From: JAEZBP01 sp963832725
Lineage (GTDB): Bacteria > Myxococcota_A > Polyangia > Polyangiales > Sandaracinaceae
Direction: 5' to 3'
Assembly (NCBI GenBank): GCA_963832725.1
Contig: CAWHVG010000002.1
Location: 992,001-1,056,000, forward strand
DNA: 64,000 nucleotides
The notes beneath the pieces are model-generated. The model made no database searches. It worked only from the letters and a program-made list of their open reading frames with translations, and was not told the origin of the DNA. The position numbers were made by a program, and so were the translations under genes. The number at the start of each line of letters is the position of its first letter. Position 1 is the stretch's first letter. Below are positions 8,892 through 17,694 of the stretch, piece after piece.

Positions 8892-9362
8892 TCAGAACGC
8901 GAGCTCGCCGATCGCCTGCTCGATCTGCGGCTCGAGCGCGGCGTAGAGCTCTTCGCGCCCGCCGGCGTCGGCGATCCAGATGTAGTCGTCGGTGACGAAG
9001 ACGGCGACGGTGTAGCGGTAGCTGTGCCCGTCCAGATCGCGTCCGAGTCGGACCAAACGTCCCGGCTGGCCGTTGGCGGCGCGGATGTCCGATTCACCGA
9101 GTACGGCGTAGCCACGATGATCGCGGAGTTGGCGGACGACGGCCTCGGACCAGAAGGGCAGCGTCCCCTTCACGCGCCGCTCGAGCGCACGCAGGCCGAC
9201 CACGACGCCGTCGGGCGTGGTGGCCCGCTGGACGTATCCATCGGGCGAGGTCTGCTGATCTTCGAGCACGGCGAAGCGCTCGGGCAGCGGGAAGGTGAAC
9301 GAGGGCGCGCAGCCGGCGACGGTCGCGCAGAGGACGAGCGAGAGAAGGATGTTGCGGTTCAT
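8892..9362 (-). CDS. Small lipoprotein of unknown function
   Basis: 156 residues. MNRNILLSLVLCATVAGCAPS is a lipoprotein signal with lipobox VAGC. The mature part has GVVVGLRALERRVKG, GYAVLGESDIRAANGQPGRLVRL and a strand-rich YRYTVAVFVTDDYIWIADAGG, followed by a helix LYAALEPQIEQAIGEL. This looks like a small alpha/beta domain sensing or binding periplasmic components, but no family is recognised. It follows the DUF4349 gene by 8 bp on the same strand, so the two are probably co-transcribed. Confidence 0.65.
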   Translation of the reverse strand: MNRNILLSLVLCATVAGCAPSFTFPLPERFAVLEDQQTSPDGYVQRATTPDGVVVGLRALERRVKGTLPFWSEAVVRQLRDHRGYAVLGESDIRAANGQPGRLVRLGRDLDGHSYRYTVAVFVTDDYIWIADAGGREELYAALEPQIEQAIGELAF

Positions 9363-9370
9363 GGCGGCGC

Positions 9371-10405
9371 TCACAGCGAGAGGAGGGTGTCGAGGCCGAG
9401 GGTCTGCAGCCATCGGAAGGGCAGCCGGAAGGCGGGCTCCGAGGCCGGCGTGGCCTCGGCGAAGTGCACGGTGATGGTGGAGTAGGCGACGCGGTCCGAG
9501 AGGAAGCGGAGGCGGCCTTGGAGCTGCTCGAGCTCGACGGTGATCTCTTCCAGGTGCTGCTGGACGGCGAGCGCGGCCTGGACGTCGTCGGCGTCCTGCA
9601 GGAGCTGCTCGACGCGGGCGCGCATCACCTCGAGCGTGTGGATGCGCTGCTGCACGTCGTGGAACTCCTCGGATACGTCCTGGACCTGCACGTGGCGGGT
9701 GACGACGTCGCCGAGCTCCTGAATCGCTGCCAAGAACTGCTCGAACGCGTCGGCGGGCACGCGGACGACGATGGTGTCGTCGGTGCGGGTGGCGAGGAAG
9801 CCGCCGCGCTCGCGGGCCATGGCCTCGACCTGGTCCTGGATCTCGACCACGTGGAGGACCGCGATGCCGAGGTTGGCCTCGTAGATCAGGAGCTGGCGCG
9901 CGGTGGCGTCGGTCGCGGTCGGCGGTGTGCCTCCGTCGCTGGGCGATGGCGGCACGTTCTGGGCGTAGCGGGGCTGCGCTTCGGTCGGGCTGGCTGCTGA
10001 GCTCTGGACCTCCGTGACCAGCCGTGCCGCCGCGTTGGAGGCGGGTGCGGGCTCGGGGCTGGCGGCATCCCACGGCGAAGGCGGGGGAGGGCTGCTTCCG
10101 CTGCTGCGCGAGGCACCGCTGCCGAGGCTGACCGGCTGAACCTCCATCCGCTCCACTGCGCTGTCGACCGCGCCGACGGAAGGTTGGAACGCCGTCGCCG
10201 CCGCCTCTCCGCCCGCCGCCACGTCCTGTTGCACGCGCGAGCGCAGCTGTGCACGAACGCGGTTGGTGAACGAGCTGGTCGAGCCGTTGGGTGTCGCCGC
10301 CCAACTCTGGGCCCCGCCGCCGCAGCCGGCGAGCACGGCGGCGAGCACCGTGGCGAGGAGGGCGGCCACGGTCGCGCCGGCGATGCGATCTCGGGTGATC
10401 CACAT
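9371..10405 (-). CDS. DUF4349-family lipoprotein
   Basis: 344 residues from ATG 10405 (MWITRDRIAGATVAALL..., lipobox LAGC); an upstream in-frame ATG at 10441 would put 12 polar residues before the signal. A Ser/Pro/Ala-rich linker of about 110 residues leads to the DUF4349 core: RQLLIYEANLGIAVLHVVEIQDQVEAMARERGGFLA (here given only as landmarks LLIYEAN and ERGGFLA), IVVRVPADAFEQFLAAI, then a coiled coil with DVQQRIHTLEVMRARVEQLL and VQQHLEEITVELEQLQGRL, then STITVHF. This order is diagnostic. The C-terminus normally holds a hydrophobic segment; here only LPFRWLQTLGLDTLLSL remains. Function of the family is unknown; envelope location. Confidence 0.85.
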   Translation of the reverse strand: MWITRDRIAGATVAALLATVLAAVLAGCGGGAQSWAATPNGSTSSFTNRVRAQLRSRVQQDVAAGGEAAATAFQPSVGAVDSAVERMEVQPVSLGSGASRSSGSSPPPPSPWDAASPEPAPASNAAARLVTEVQSSAASPTEAQPRYAQNVPPSPSDGGTPPTATDATARQLLIYEANLGIAVLHVVEIQDQVEAMARERGGFLATRTDDTIVVRVPADAFEQFLAAIQELGDVVTRHVQVQDVSEEFHDVQQRIHTLEVMRARVEQLLQDADDVQAALAVQQHLEEITVELEQLQGRLRFLSDRVAYSTITVHFAEATPASEPAFRLPFRWLQTLGLDTLLSL

Positions 10406-10658
10406 GCGTTGGCTTTGGGCCGCGCCGTCCCGCGTCGCCAATTACAGAATGTCACAATGAATCTCGGTCCCGGACGCGTGAGTCCGAACGAGCGCGCCCG
10501 TCCCCGAGCCATGGTCCGTCGAACCTCCGGCTCCGGCGCGCACGGTTCACGTCCATCGTGAAGACGCATCGACCGTTGCGGCGCGCGCGTGGAGATGCGC
10601 TTTCGGTGTGCCGTCGCTGGGATGGGCGCGACGCGGTCGGCTGCGAGTCGCTGCGCGC

Positions 10659-11198
10659 TCAGGCGTGAACTGTGGGCGCCTCCAGCTCCCGCTCGTTCTC
10701 CGGGTTCCGCCGCGCGACCTCTTCGGCCAGCACGGTCGCGAACGCGATCCAGGCCACGTGTGGCGCGGCCAGCCATCCCGCGGCGCGATCGACGCGGCCG
10801 GCCACCCAGGCGTAGCGCGAGGCGATGCCGACCTGCGCTGCGACATGAAGCGCGGCGAGCTTCTTCTGCTTCGCGCCGAAGAAGAGCGGCGAGTAGATGC
10901 CGTTCATCGTCTGCTGGCCGGCCCAGAGCCAGAGTGCGCGCGTGCGCTCGCGACTGTCCGGGGCGTTCCAAACACGGACACCCGAGGCGATGAGCAACAC
11001 CCAGAGCGTGCCCCAGACCGGGCCGAACACGCGGTCGGGAGGGGTCAGGGGTGACTTCTCGAGCGAGCCATACCAGCGCTGAATCTCGGGGTGGCTCGGA
11101 TCCGGCGTGAAGCGTCTCCCGAGCGCTGCCACCAAGGCGCTGGCGCCGCCGAAGAGCAGGGCGCCGAAGAGCGCGTGTCCTTTTCGTCGTTCTCGCAT
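10659..11198 (-). CDS. TspO/MBR family membrane protein
   Basis: 179 residues. A strong ribosome site (GGAGGAG, 6 nt before ATG 11198) fixes the start. Five hydrophobic helices with the family hallmark WYGSLEKSPLTPPDRVFGPVWG, TLWVLLIASG and a later WLAAPHVAWIAFATVL. TspO proteins bind tetrapyrroles and related ligands and act in light, oxygen or stress signalling. The usual second-helix aromatic cluster is retained in LWLWAGQQTMNGIYSPLFF. Its C-terminus (EEVARRNPENERELEAP) is unusually polar. It stands alone, 160 bp downstream of the hybrid kinase gene and on the same strand. Confidence 0.85.
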   Translation of the reverse strand: MRERRKGHALFGALLFGGASALVAALGRRFTPDPSHPEIQRWYGSLEKSPLTPPDRVFGPVWGTLWVLLIASGVRVWNAPDSRERTRALWLWAGQQTMNGIYSPLFFGAKQKKLAALHVAAQVGIASRYAWVAGRVDRAAGWLAAPHVAWIAFATVLAEEVARRNPENERELEAPTVHA

Positions 11199-11364
11199 TC
11201 GTTCTCCTCCGAGTGGTTCCGCGCGACAGTGCCGTCGCGCTCGGTTGGAAGAGCCATGCACATCGTGCGCCCCGGAGCGGGGACCTAGGTGGGGCTCGCG
11301 TCCAGGTCGAGGTGCGCCTGGTCCGCTGCCACGCGCCCTGACGATTGCGCCATCCGACACCGGA

Positions 11365-13824
11365 TCAGCTGCGCGTCGTGAGAAAGGCCTCGATGGCGCC
11401 GCGAACTCGCTCCACTTCGTCCTGCAGCGCCTTCCGCGCTTCGCCCAGGCCTTCGCGGCGATGTGCACGGGCCAGCTCTTCGACCCGCTTGGCGAAGAGC
11501 GCACGCTTGGGCGCGAAGAGCGCGATCGACCCTTTCAAGGTGTGCGCTGCGCGCCGGAGCGTGTCCCAATCCTCCTCTTCCGCCGCGCGATCGACGCTGG
11601 CCGAAAGCTCCGGGCCCTGCTCGGTGAAGAGGCGCGCCAGCTCCTCGACGAGCTCCATGCTGCCGCCCGTCCGCTCCAGCGCCACGTCCAGATCGAACGC
11701 GTCGTCCGCAGGCTCCACCGCCGCGGCGCGCGCCGTTCCGTTCTCGTCGCCGTAGCGCTCGACGGCATCGAAGAGCTCGGCGGGATGCATGGGCTTGGCG
11801 ACGTAGCCATCCATCCCGGCCTCCAGGCAGCGCTCGCGGTCGCCCTTCATCGCGTAGGCGGTCATCGCGACCACGGGCACGTGCTCGCCTCCATCCTCCT
11901 CCCGCGCGCGGATCTGTGCGGTGGCGGCGAAGCCGTCCATCACGGGCATCTCCACGTCCATGAGCACCACATCGAAGCGCTCCTTCGCCAGTTGCTCGAG
12001 GGCCTCGGCGCCGTTGGTCACGGCGATGGCGTGGTGGCCGCGGCGGGCCAGCAGATCCAGGGTGATGCGGCGGTTGATCGGGTTGTCGTCCGCGACCAGC
12101 ACGCGCATCGGCCGCACGGTGCGGCCGGTCTCGTGTCGCGTGCCGGCGGGCGCGGCGCTCAGACCGAGCACCTCCGTGATGGCGTCGAGCAGCTCCGAGA
12201 TCCGCACGGGCTTGCGGAGCACGCGCGCCCAGCGCGCCGCGGGGGCGCTGGCGGAGGAGAGCAGGAGGATCGGGGTCGTCTCGCCGCCGGCCCGCTCACG
12301 CAGGGCCTGTCCGACGTCCTCCGTCGCGACCCGCGCGTCGAGGAGCAAGAGCGAGAAGGGCGACTCGGCTTCGTCCACGGCCTGAAGCGCTGCTTGCACG
12401 CTCGCGACGGCCACCGGCCGCATGCCCCACCGCGTGAGGCTCTCCTCGATCATCAGTCGGCTGGTCGCGTTGTCGTCGACCACCAGAACGCGAAGGCCCG
12501 AGAGTGACTCCACGCGCGCCGGCATCGGCTCCCGTTGCTCACCGACCTCGAGCTGCACGGTGAAGTGGAAGGTGCTCCCTTCGCCTTCTTCGCTGTCGAC
12601 CGAGATCTGACCGCCCATCATCGCCACCAGGCTGGCGGCGATGGTCAGGCCCAGCCCGGTTCCGACGGGTCGCTGACCCGACTTGGTGGAGACCTGCTGA
12701 AACGCCTCGAAGATTCGCGGTTGCTGCTCCGCCTCGATACCGATGCCCGTGTCGCGTACCCAGAAGTGCAGCATTACCTGCGCGTCTTGGCGCTCGGCCA
12801 CGCTTCCGTCGACCGTCACCCCGCCGTGCTGGGTGAACTTGATGGCATTGCCCACCAGGTTGACGATCACCTGCCGCAGGCGGCCCGCGTCGCCGACCAC
12901 GACGTCGGGGATGTCCGGCGCGAGGTGATAGGCGAGCTCCAGCCCTTTCTCACCGGCTTGCACGGCCAGCTCCTGCAGGGTCTGTCCGATCGCGTCGCCG
13001 AGCCGGAAGCGGCGCGCTTCGATCTGCAGCCTGCCGGCCTCGATCTTCGAGAGATCGAGGATGTCGTTCAGAAGCCTCAGCAATGCGTCGGCGGAGCGTC
13101 GGACGAGATCCACGTACTCGCGTTGACTGGGGTCGAGGTTCGTGTAGAGAAGTAGCTCGGTCATGCCGATGATGCCGTTCATCGGCGTGCGGATGTCGTG
13201 GCTCATGTTGGCGAGGAACTCGCTCTTGGCCTTGTTCGCCGCCTCGGCCGACGCGCGGGCGCCCTCGAGCTCGGCGTTGGTCTTCTCGAGTTGCCGCTGC
13301 GCCTTCGCGAGGTGACGGGCTTCCTCGCGAAGGGCCGCCGTCCGTTCGCGAACGCGCCCCTCCAACTCGCGGTGGCTGTCCCGCAGCGCTTCCTCCAGCC
13401 GCTTTCGCTCGGTGATGTCCAGCAGCACGCCGATGACGCACGAGGGGCGCCCGCCCTCGTGGACGATGGTGACGATGCCGTCCATCCACAGCTCGTGCCC
13501 GTCTGCGGTGCGCATGCGGAACTGCGCCCGCTGATCGCGCTTCTCGCGCAGGAGCCCTCCGAACGCGGCCAGGATTCGGTGCCCGTCCTCCGGATTGACC
13601 AGCCCGCGCAGGAGCTCCGGGTCGTTTCGGACGCGGTAGGCGGGGTGGCCGAGGACCTGCTCGATGTGCGGGCTGACGTAGGTCGGCCGCGACGTCGCGA
13701 TGTCGAACACGAAGACGATGGCCCGTAGTGAGCCGAGCAGGTGCTCGAGCAGATCGGGCGGGAGCCGCTCGCCCTGCGGCTCCCCCCTCGCCGAGGGCAC
13801 CTCGTGATGGGTCGGCGCCGGCAT
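11365..13824 (-). CDS. Hybrid sensor histidine kinase (PAS-HisKA-HATPase-REC-REC-HPt)
   Basis: 819 residues from ATG 13824. Domains in order: PAS at about 25-140 (ending GVLLDITERKR), coiled coil, HisKA with phospho-accepting His in SHDIRTPMNGIIGM, HATPase with NLVGNAIKFT (N box), VRDTGIGI (G1) and GTGLGLTI (G2), a first receiver (RVLVVDDNATSR, LLLDARV), a second receiver (RVLVADDNPINRR, LMDVEMPVMDG, KP) and a C-terminal HPt with AAHTLKGS. No transmembrane segment, so a cytoplasmic sensor. It starts 8 bp after the stop of the receiver-glutamate dehydrogenase gene, so the two are almost certainly one operon, and its HPt is the natural phosphodonor for that receiver (inference). Confidence 0.95.
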   Translation of the reverse strand: MPAPTHHEVPSARGEPQGERLPPDLLEHLLGSLRAIVFVFDIATSRPTYVSPHIEQVLGHPAYRVRNDPELLRGLVNPEDGHRILAAFGGLLREKRDQRAQFRMRTADGHELWMDGIVTIVHEGGRPSCVIGVLLDITERKRLEEALRDSHRELEGRVRERTAALREEARHLAKAQRQLEKTNAELEGARASAEAANKAKSEFLANMSHDIRTPMNGIIGMTELLLYTNLDPSQREYVDLVRRSADALLRLLNDILDLSKIEAGRLQIEARRFRLGDAIGQTLQELAVQAGEKGLELAYHLAPDIPDVVVGDAGRLRQVIVNLVGNAIKFTQHGGVTVDGSVAERQDAQVMLHFWVRDTGIGIEAEQQPRIFEAFQQVSTKSGQRPVGTGLGLTIAASLVAMMGGQISVDSEEGEGSTFHFTVQLEVGEQREPMPARVESLSGLRVLVVDDNATSRLMIEESLTRWGMRPVAVASVQAALQAVDEAESPFSLLLLDARVATEDVGQALRERAGGETTPILLLSSASAPAARWARVLRKPVRISELLDAITEVLGLSAAPAGTRHETGRTVRPMRVLVADDNPINRRITLDLLARRGHHAIAVTNGAEALEQLAKERFDVVLMDVEMPVMDGFAATAQIRAREEDGGEHVPVVAMTAYAMKGDRERCLEAGMDGYVAKPMHPAELFDAVERYGDENGTARAAAVEPADDAFDLDVALERTGGSMELVEELARLFTEQGPELSASVDRAAEEEDWDTLRRAAHTLKGSIALFAPKRALFAKRVEELARAHRREGLGEARKALQDEVERVRGAIEAFLTTRS

Positions 13825-13832
13825 CGGGCCCC

Positions 13833-15482
13833 TCAGGGATAGAGTCCGCGAGCGAGCTTGGCTTCCGCGACGCGCGCCACGCCCTCGATCATCGCGGCGG
13901 TCCGCAGGTCGAGCCGTTGCCGCTCGGCGCGCGCCATGGAGCGCCGGAAGGCCTCGACCAGGATGTGCTCGAGCCGGCGGTTCACCTCCTCCATCGTCCA
14001 GAAGTAGCTCTGCCGGCCCTGCACCCACTCGAAGTAGGAGACGGTCACGCCGCCGGCGTTGGCGAGGATGTCCGGCAACACCAGGATCCCGCGCTCCTCC
14101 AGGATCTCGTCCGCCTCCACCGTGGTCGGCCCGTTGGCGCCCTCGCCGATCAGCTTGCAGCGCAATCGGTCCGCGTTGTTGGCGGTGATCTGGTTCTGGA
14201 GTGCGCAAGGCAGGAGGATGTCGCAGGGCAGCTCGAGCAGCTCCTGGTTGCTGATCCGCTCACCGCTCGGGAAACCCTCGAGCGATCGCGCCTCGCGCAC
14301 GTGGGCGATGAGCGCCGGCACGTCCAGCCCGTGCGTGTCGACGATGCCGCCGGACACGTCGCTGACGCCGATCACCTTCACGCCGGCTTGGTGCAGGAAG
14401 AGCGCGGCGTGGCTGCCCACGTTGCCGAAGCCTTGCACCACCGCCTTGGCTCGCGAGAGATCCATTCCGAGGTGCTTGGCGCCGTGCTCGACGACGTAGA
14501 TCAGCCCGCGCCCCGTCGCTTCGGTCCGGCCCGGCGCGCCGCCGAGCACCAGCGGCTTGCCGGTGACCACCGCCGGCACGCTGTGACCGACCTGGGCGCT
14601 GTAGGTGTCCATCAGCCAGCCCATCATCTTCTCGTCGGTGCCCATGTCGGGCGCCGGGATGTCGGTGGCCGGTCCGATGACCTCGATGATCTCGGTGGTG
14701 TAGCGGCGCATCAGGCGCTGCAGCTCGTTGCTGGAGAGATGCGTCGGGTCGATCCGCACGCCGCCCTTGGCGCCGCCGAAGGGGAGGCGCACCAGCGCGC
14801 ACTTCCAGGTCATCCACATCGCCAGCGCCGACACTTCGCCGAGGTTCACGCCCTCGTGGAAGCGGATGCCCCCCTTGGTCGGTCCCATCGTCATCACGTG
14901 CTGGACGCGGTAGCCGAAGACCGTCTCGACCTGCTCGTAGTCGTCGCGGCGGAAGGGGAGGGTGACCAGGTGCGCGCGCTGCGGAAAGAGCAGGCGCTGC
15001 CGGATGTTGTCGTCGAGGCCCATGATGTGGGCCGCTTTGAGGAGCTGCTGGTGGGCCACGCGGAGCATGGGGGAGCTCCACTCGGCGCTGCGCGCGCGGA
15101 CCCGCTCGATGGCGTAGCGGATGGCGCGGCTCAGCTTGATCGCGTCGACCCGATCCTTGATCAGGTACTCCTGCGCGCCCCCCTCTACCGCCCGGCCGGC
15201 GAGCTTCACGTCGTCGAGGCTGGTCAGCACCACCAGCGGGACGCTCGGCGAGTGCGCGTGGATGCGGGCAAAGGTGTCGAGCCCCGCGCTGTCCGGCAGC
15301 ACCAGGTCGAGCAGGATGGCGTCGACGTCACCCTCGTCGAGGCGCGCCATCGCGGCGGCGAGGCTCTCGACGTGTACGGGCTCGAGGTGCGGCGCTGGCG
15401 CCTGGTCCAGCAAGCGCTGGATCAGCCGAGCGTGGAGCGGGTTGTCCTCCACGAGGAGGACGCGGATGGCGCGTTCGACCAT
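13833..15482 (-). CDS. Response-regulator receiver fused to glutamate dehydrogenase
   Basis: 549 residues. Residues 1-130 are a complete REC domain: acidic pair E12/D13, phospho-acceptor D59 in LLDLVLPD, T87, K109, ending with the usual last helix. Residues 138-549 are a full-length NAD(P)-glutamate dehydrogenase (about 410 residues): GPTKGGIRFH (K203), TWKCALV (K227), GGAKGGV (K239), PAPDMGT (D279), Rossmann loop QGFGNVGSHAA and IGEGANGPTT. It converts glutamate to 2-oxoglutarate plus ammonia, or the reverse. The linker is open in all frames nearby, so the fusion does not depend on one uncertain base. An internal ATG (residue 139) preceded by GGAG could also give a free dehydrogenase. The kinase gene follows at 8 bp. 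Confidence 0.93.
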   Translation of the reverse strand: MVERAIRVLLVEDNPLHARLIQRLLDQAPAPHLEPVHVESLAAAMARLDEGDVDAILLDLVLPDSAGLDTFARIHAHSPSVPLVVLTSLDDVKLAGRAVEGGAQEYLIKDRVDAIKLSRAIRYAIERVRARSAEWSSPMLRVAHQQLLKAAHIMGLDDNIRQRLLFPQRAHLVTLPFRRDDYEQVETVFGYRVQHVMTMGPTKGGIRFHEGVNLGEVSALAMWMTWKCALVRLPFGGAKGGVRIDPTHLSSNELQRLMRRYTTEIIEVIGPATDIPAPDMGTDEKMMGWLMDTYSAQVGHSVPAVVTGKPLVLGGAPGRTEATGRGLIYVVEHGAKHLGMDLSRAKAVVQGFGNVGSHAALFLHQAGVKVIGVSDVSGGIVDTHGLDVPALIAHVREARSLEGFPSGERISNQELLELPCDILLPCALQNQITANNADRLRCKLIGEGANGPTTVEADEILEERGILVLPDILANAGGVTVSYFEWVQGRQSYFWTMEEVNRRLEHILVEAFRRSMARAERQRLDLRTAAMIEGVARVAEAKLARGLYP

Positions 15483-15559
15483 GGCGTACCTTCGGACGCG
15501 CGAAATGCACGCCTCTACGCCGAGGTCACCTAATCAGGTCGCGCTGCCTGCAAGCGCGA

Positions 15560-16861
15560 TCAGTCGCGGGCGGCCTTCAAGAGGGCGTCGCGCGACGTGA
15601 TCTTCTTGCGCGGCGCGCCCTCCGCGGCCTCGTTGCGCTCGAGCTCGTCGATGCGCTCCCAGTGCGAGTAGTGCACCGGGGCGGCGCCGCGCTGTGCCAG
15701 TTGGTGATCGAGCGCCTCGGGGCCGCTCCGGCCGTCGCCGGTGAGCTCGCCGAGGAGCATGTGCGCCACCGCGCCGCTGTCCTGGCGGTTGGTGGCGATG
15801 ACCCCGCTCGGCCCGCGCTTGGCCCAGCCGACCGCCCAGAGCCGGTCGCGGATCTTGCCGTCGTCGTTCGCGTAGCAGGTGCCCCACTCGCTGATCGGCA
15901 CGCCCTCGAGCGGGATGGCGGTGTAACCGATGGCCGAGATGACGGTGCCCACCGGCAGCACGTAGGTCTCGCCCGTCCGCATGGCGCGGCCGTTCTCGAC
16001 CTTCGTCACGGCGATCTCGATGCCCTCGACGTGGTCGGTCCCGAGGATGCGCACGGGCGCCGCGAAGAAGCGCATGTGGAGCCGCTTGGGAAGGCTGTCC
16101 GGGTCGTGCTGCGAGTAGCCCCGCAGCGTGTCCAGGATCTTCTCCTTGAGCTTCTGCTGCTTCGGATCGTCGGCCTCGGCCGTCTCCGGGAGCTGGGCGG
16201 ACTCGACCACCGCCACCGTCTGCGACATGTCGCCGAGCTCGCGCAGCTCGGCGGTGGTGAAGCTCGCCTCCATCGGTCCGCGCCGGCCGAGCATGTAGAT
16301 GTCGGTGTACTCGGACGCCTCGATCGAGCGCATCGCGTAGTCGGGGAGGTCCGTCTTCGCCATCTCGTCGCGGGTCCGCCCGAGCACGCGCACGACGTCG
16401 ACCGCCACGTTGCCGTTCCCGATGACGGCGATGCCGGGTCCGCGCAGCTCGGGGGAGAGCTCCGCGAAGTCCGGGTGGCCGTTGTACCAGGAGGTGAACG
16501 CGCCCGAGCCGTACACGCCCGGCAGGTCCTCGCCCTCGATGCCGAGCTTGCGATCGACCACCGCGCCGACCGCCAGGACCACCGCGTCGTACATCTCCAC
16601 CAGCTCGTCGACGCCGATGTCGCGGCCGACCTCCACGTTGCCGAGGAAGCGCACCTGCGGCCGCTGGGCGGTCCGGTGGAATACCCGCCACACGTTCTTG
16701 GTGCCCTGGTGGTCCGGCGCCACACCGCTGCGCACCAGCCCGTAGGGGGTCGGCAGGCGGTCCAGGATGTCGATCCGGACCTCCGGCGCCTTCTTGCAGA
16801 TGGCCTCCGCGCAGTAGAACCCGGCGGGGCCGCTCCCGACGATCGCGACCGAGTAGGACAT
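15560..16861 (-). CDS. fprA: Ferredoxin/flavodoxin-NADP+ reductase, adrenodoxin-reductase type
   Basis: 433 residues. FAD site VAIVGSGPAGFYCAEAI at the N-terminus, PTPYGLVRSGVAPDH, second nucleotide loop VIGNGNVAVDVVRVL, LGRRGPMEASFTTAELRELG (the NADP 2'-phosphate Arg pair RR) and the terminal WAKRGPSGVIATNRQDS. All are typical of FprA of actinobacteria/myxobacteria and mitochondrial adrenodoxin reductase. It moves electrons between NADPH and ferredoxin or flavodoxin, often for P450s or iron-sulfur enzymes. Cytoplasmic. It lies 77 bp upstream of the REC-glutamate dehydrogenase gene on the same strand but the gap leaves room for a separate promoter. Confidence 0.95.
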   Translation of the reverse strand: MSYSVAIVGSGPAGFYCAEAICKKAPEVRIDILDRLPTPYGLVRSGVAPDHQGTKNVWRVFHRTAQRPQVRFLGNVEVGRDIGVDELVEMYDAVVLAVGAVVDRKLGIEGEDLPGVYGSGAFTSWYNGHPDFAELSPELRGPGIAVIGNGNVAVDVVRVLGRTRDEMAKTDLPDYAMRSIEASEYTDIYMLGRRGPMEASFTTAELRELGDMSQTVAVVESAQLPETAEADDPKQQKLKEKILDTLRGYSQHDPDSLPKRLHMRFFAAPVRILGTDHVEGIEIAVTKVENGRAMRTGETYVLPVGTVISAIGYTAIPLEGVPISEWGTCYANDDGKIRDRLWAVGWAKRGPSGVIATNRQDSGAVAHMLLGELTGDGRSGPEALDHQLAQRGAAPVHYSHWERIDELERNEAAEGAPRKKITSRDALLKAARD

Positions 16862-17006
16862 GGGGCGCGCACCTTAGCGTCTCGGCCAGGCGGGGCCAAG
16901 GCACCTTGCCCGGGCGCGCCGGGTATGAAAGAAGGCGAGCGGGCCGGCGCTCGGAATATCCTCGCGTCCCCGCTCCGTTGCAGCGCCGCCAGCCCCTTCT
17001 CCGCCC

Positions 17007-17489
17007 ATGCGACAGACGACCCGCCTCATCTTCTCCGCCCTGCTCCTCGCCTCCCTCGCCGCCGGCTGCGGGGGCGAGCTCATCCCGAACACCGACGTGC
17101 CCGACACGGCGGAGAACCGGGAGGCGATCCGCTTCGTCGAGCGCTATCGCCACGCCGTGGAGCAGCGGGACGTAGGCGGCATCCTCGCGCTCGTCTCGCC
17201 GCGCTTCTACGACGACAACGGCACGCCCACGACCGACGACGACCGCGACCTCGACCGGCTGCGGCAGGAGCTGGCGGAGCTCTCGGACCGGCTCCTCGAC
17301 GTGCGCTACGAGATGCGGTACCGGCGCGTGACCCACGAGCCCAGCCGCGTCCTCGTCGACTACACCTACACGAGCAGCTTCAAGATCGCGACGCCCGAGG
17401 GCGACCACTGGGAGACCCGGCTCAACGACAATCGGATCGAGCTCGTGCGCGACGACGAGGGCGAGCTGCAGATCATGTCCGGCATCTGA
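17007..17489 (+). CDS. Lipoprotein with NTF2/SnoaL-like fold
   Basis: 160 residues. Signal MRQTTRLIFSALLLASLAAGC with lipobox LAAGC. The mature domain starts with REAIRFVERYRHAVEQRDVGGILALVSPRFYD, the helix-then-pocket opening of NTF2-like proteins, and ends in paired strands (RVLVDYTYTSSFKIA, DNRIELVRDDEGELQIMSGI). This is the cystatin/SnoaL-like fold with no visible catalytic set. It is divergent from fprA (about 145 bp between). Role unknown; envelope-anchored. Confidence 0.7.
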   Translation: MRQTTRLIFSALLLASLAAGCGGELIPNTDVPDTAENREAIRFVERYRHAVEQRDVGGILALVSPRFYDDNGTPTTDDDRDLDRLRQELAELSDRLLDVRYEMRYRRVTHEPSRVLVDYTYTSSFKIATPEGDHWETRLNDNRIELVRDDEGELQIMSGI

Positions 17490-17694
17490 GGGCAGGCTTC
17501 AGGGTCGCGCGCTGGGCCGCCGTTCAGCATCGACGTCGCCACGGAGTCGCGATGCCCGCGCGCCGTCGTTGAACCCGGAGCGCTCGCCGGGGTACGATGC
17601 CCCGAATCGAGGCGGCGAGCCGGCCGGAGCCGGCGCAGTCACAGCAGTCGAGGTGTGCGTCGCGGTCTCCGCCGCGGGCCGCCTGCGCCCGAGG

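Noticed and set aside
9886..10971. Minus-strand Arg-rich frame overlapping the DUF4349 and TspO genes
   Set aside because: Shadow frame linking two real genes; its composition is unlike a protein and it lacks a start site.
13833..15482. The receiver-glutamate dehydrogenase fusion as an artefact of a lost stop codon
   Set aside because: The five-C tract before residue 139 was tested by eye with one base added or removed: neither alternative frame gives the receiver an early stop, and the linker reads naturally in the observed frame. Read-level proof is still needed, so it is kept as a finding.
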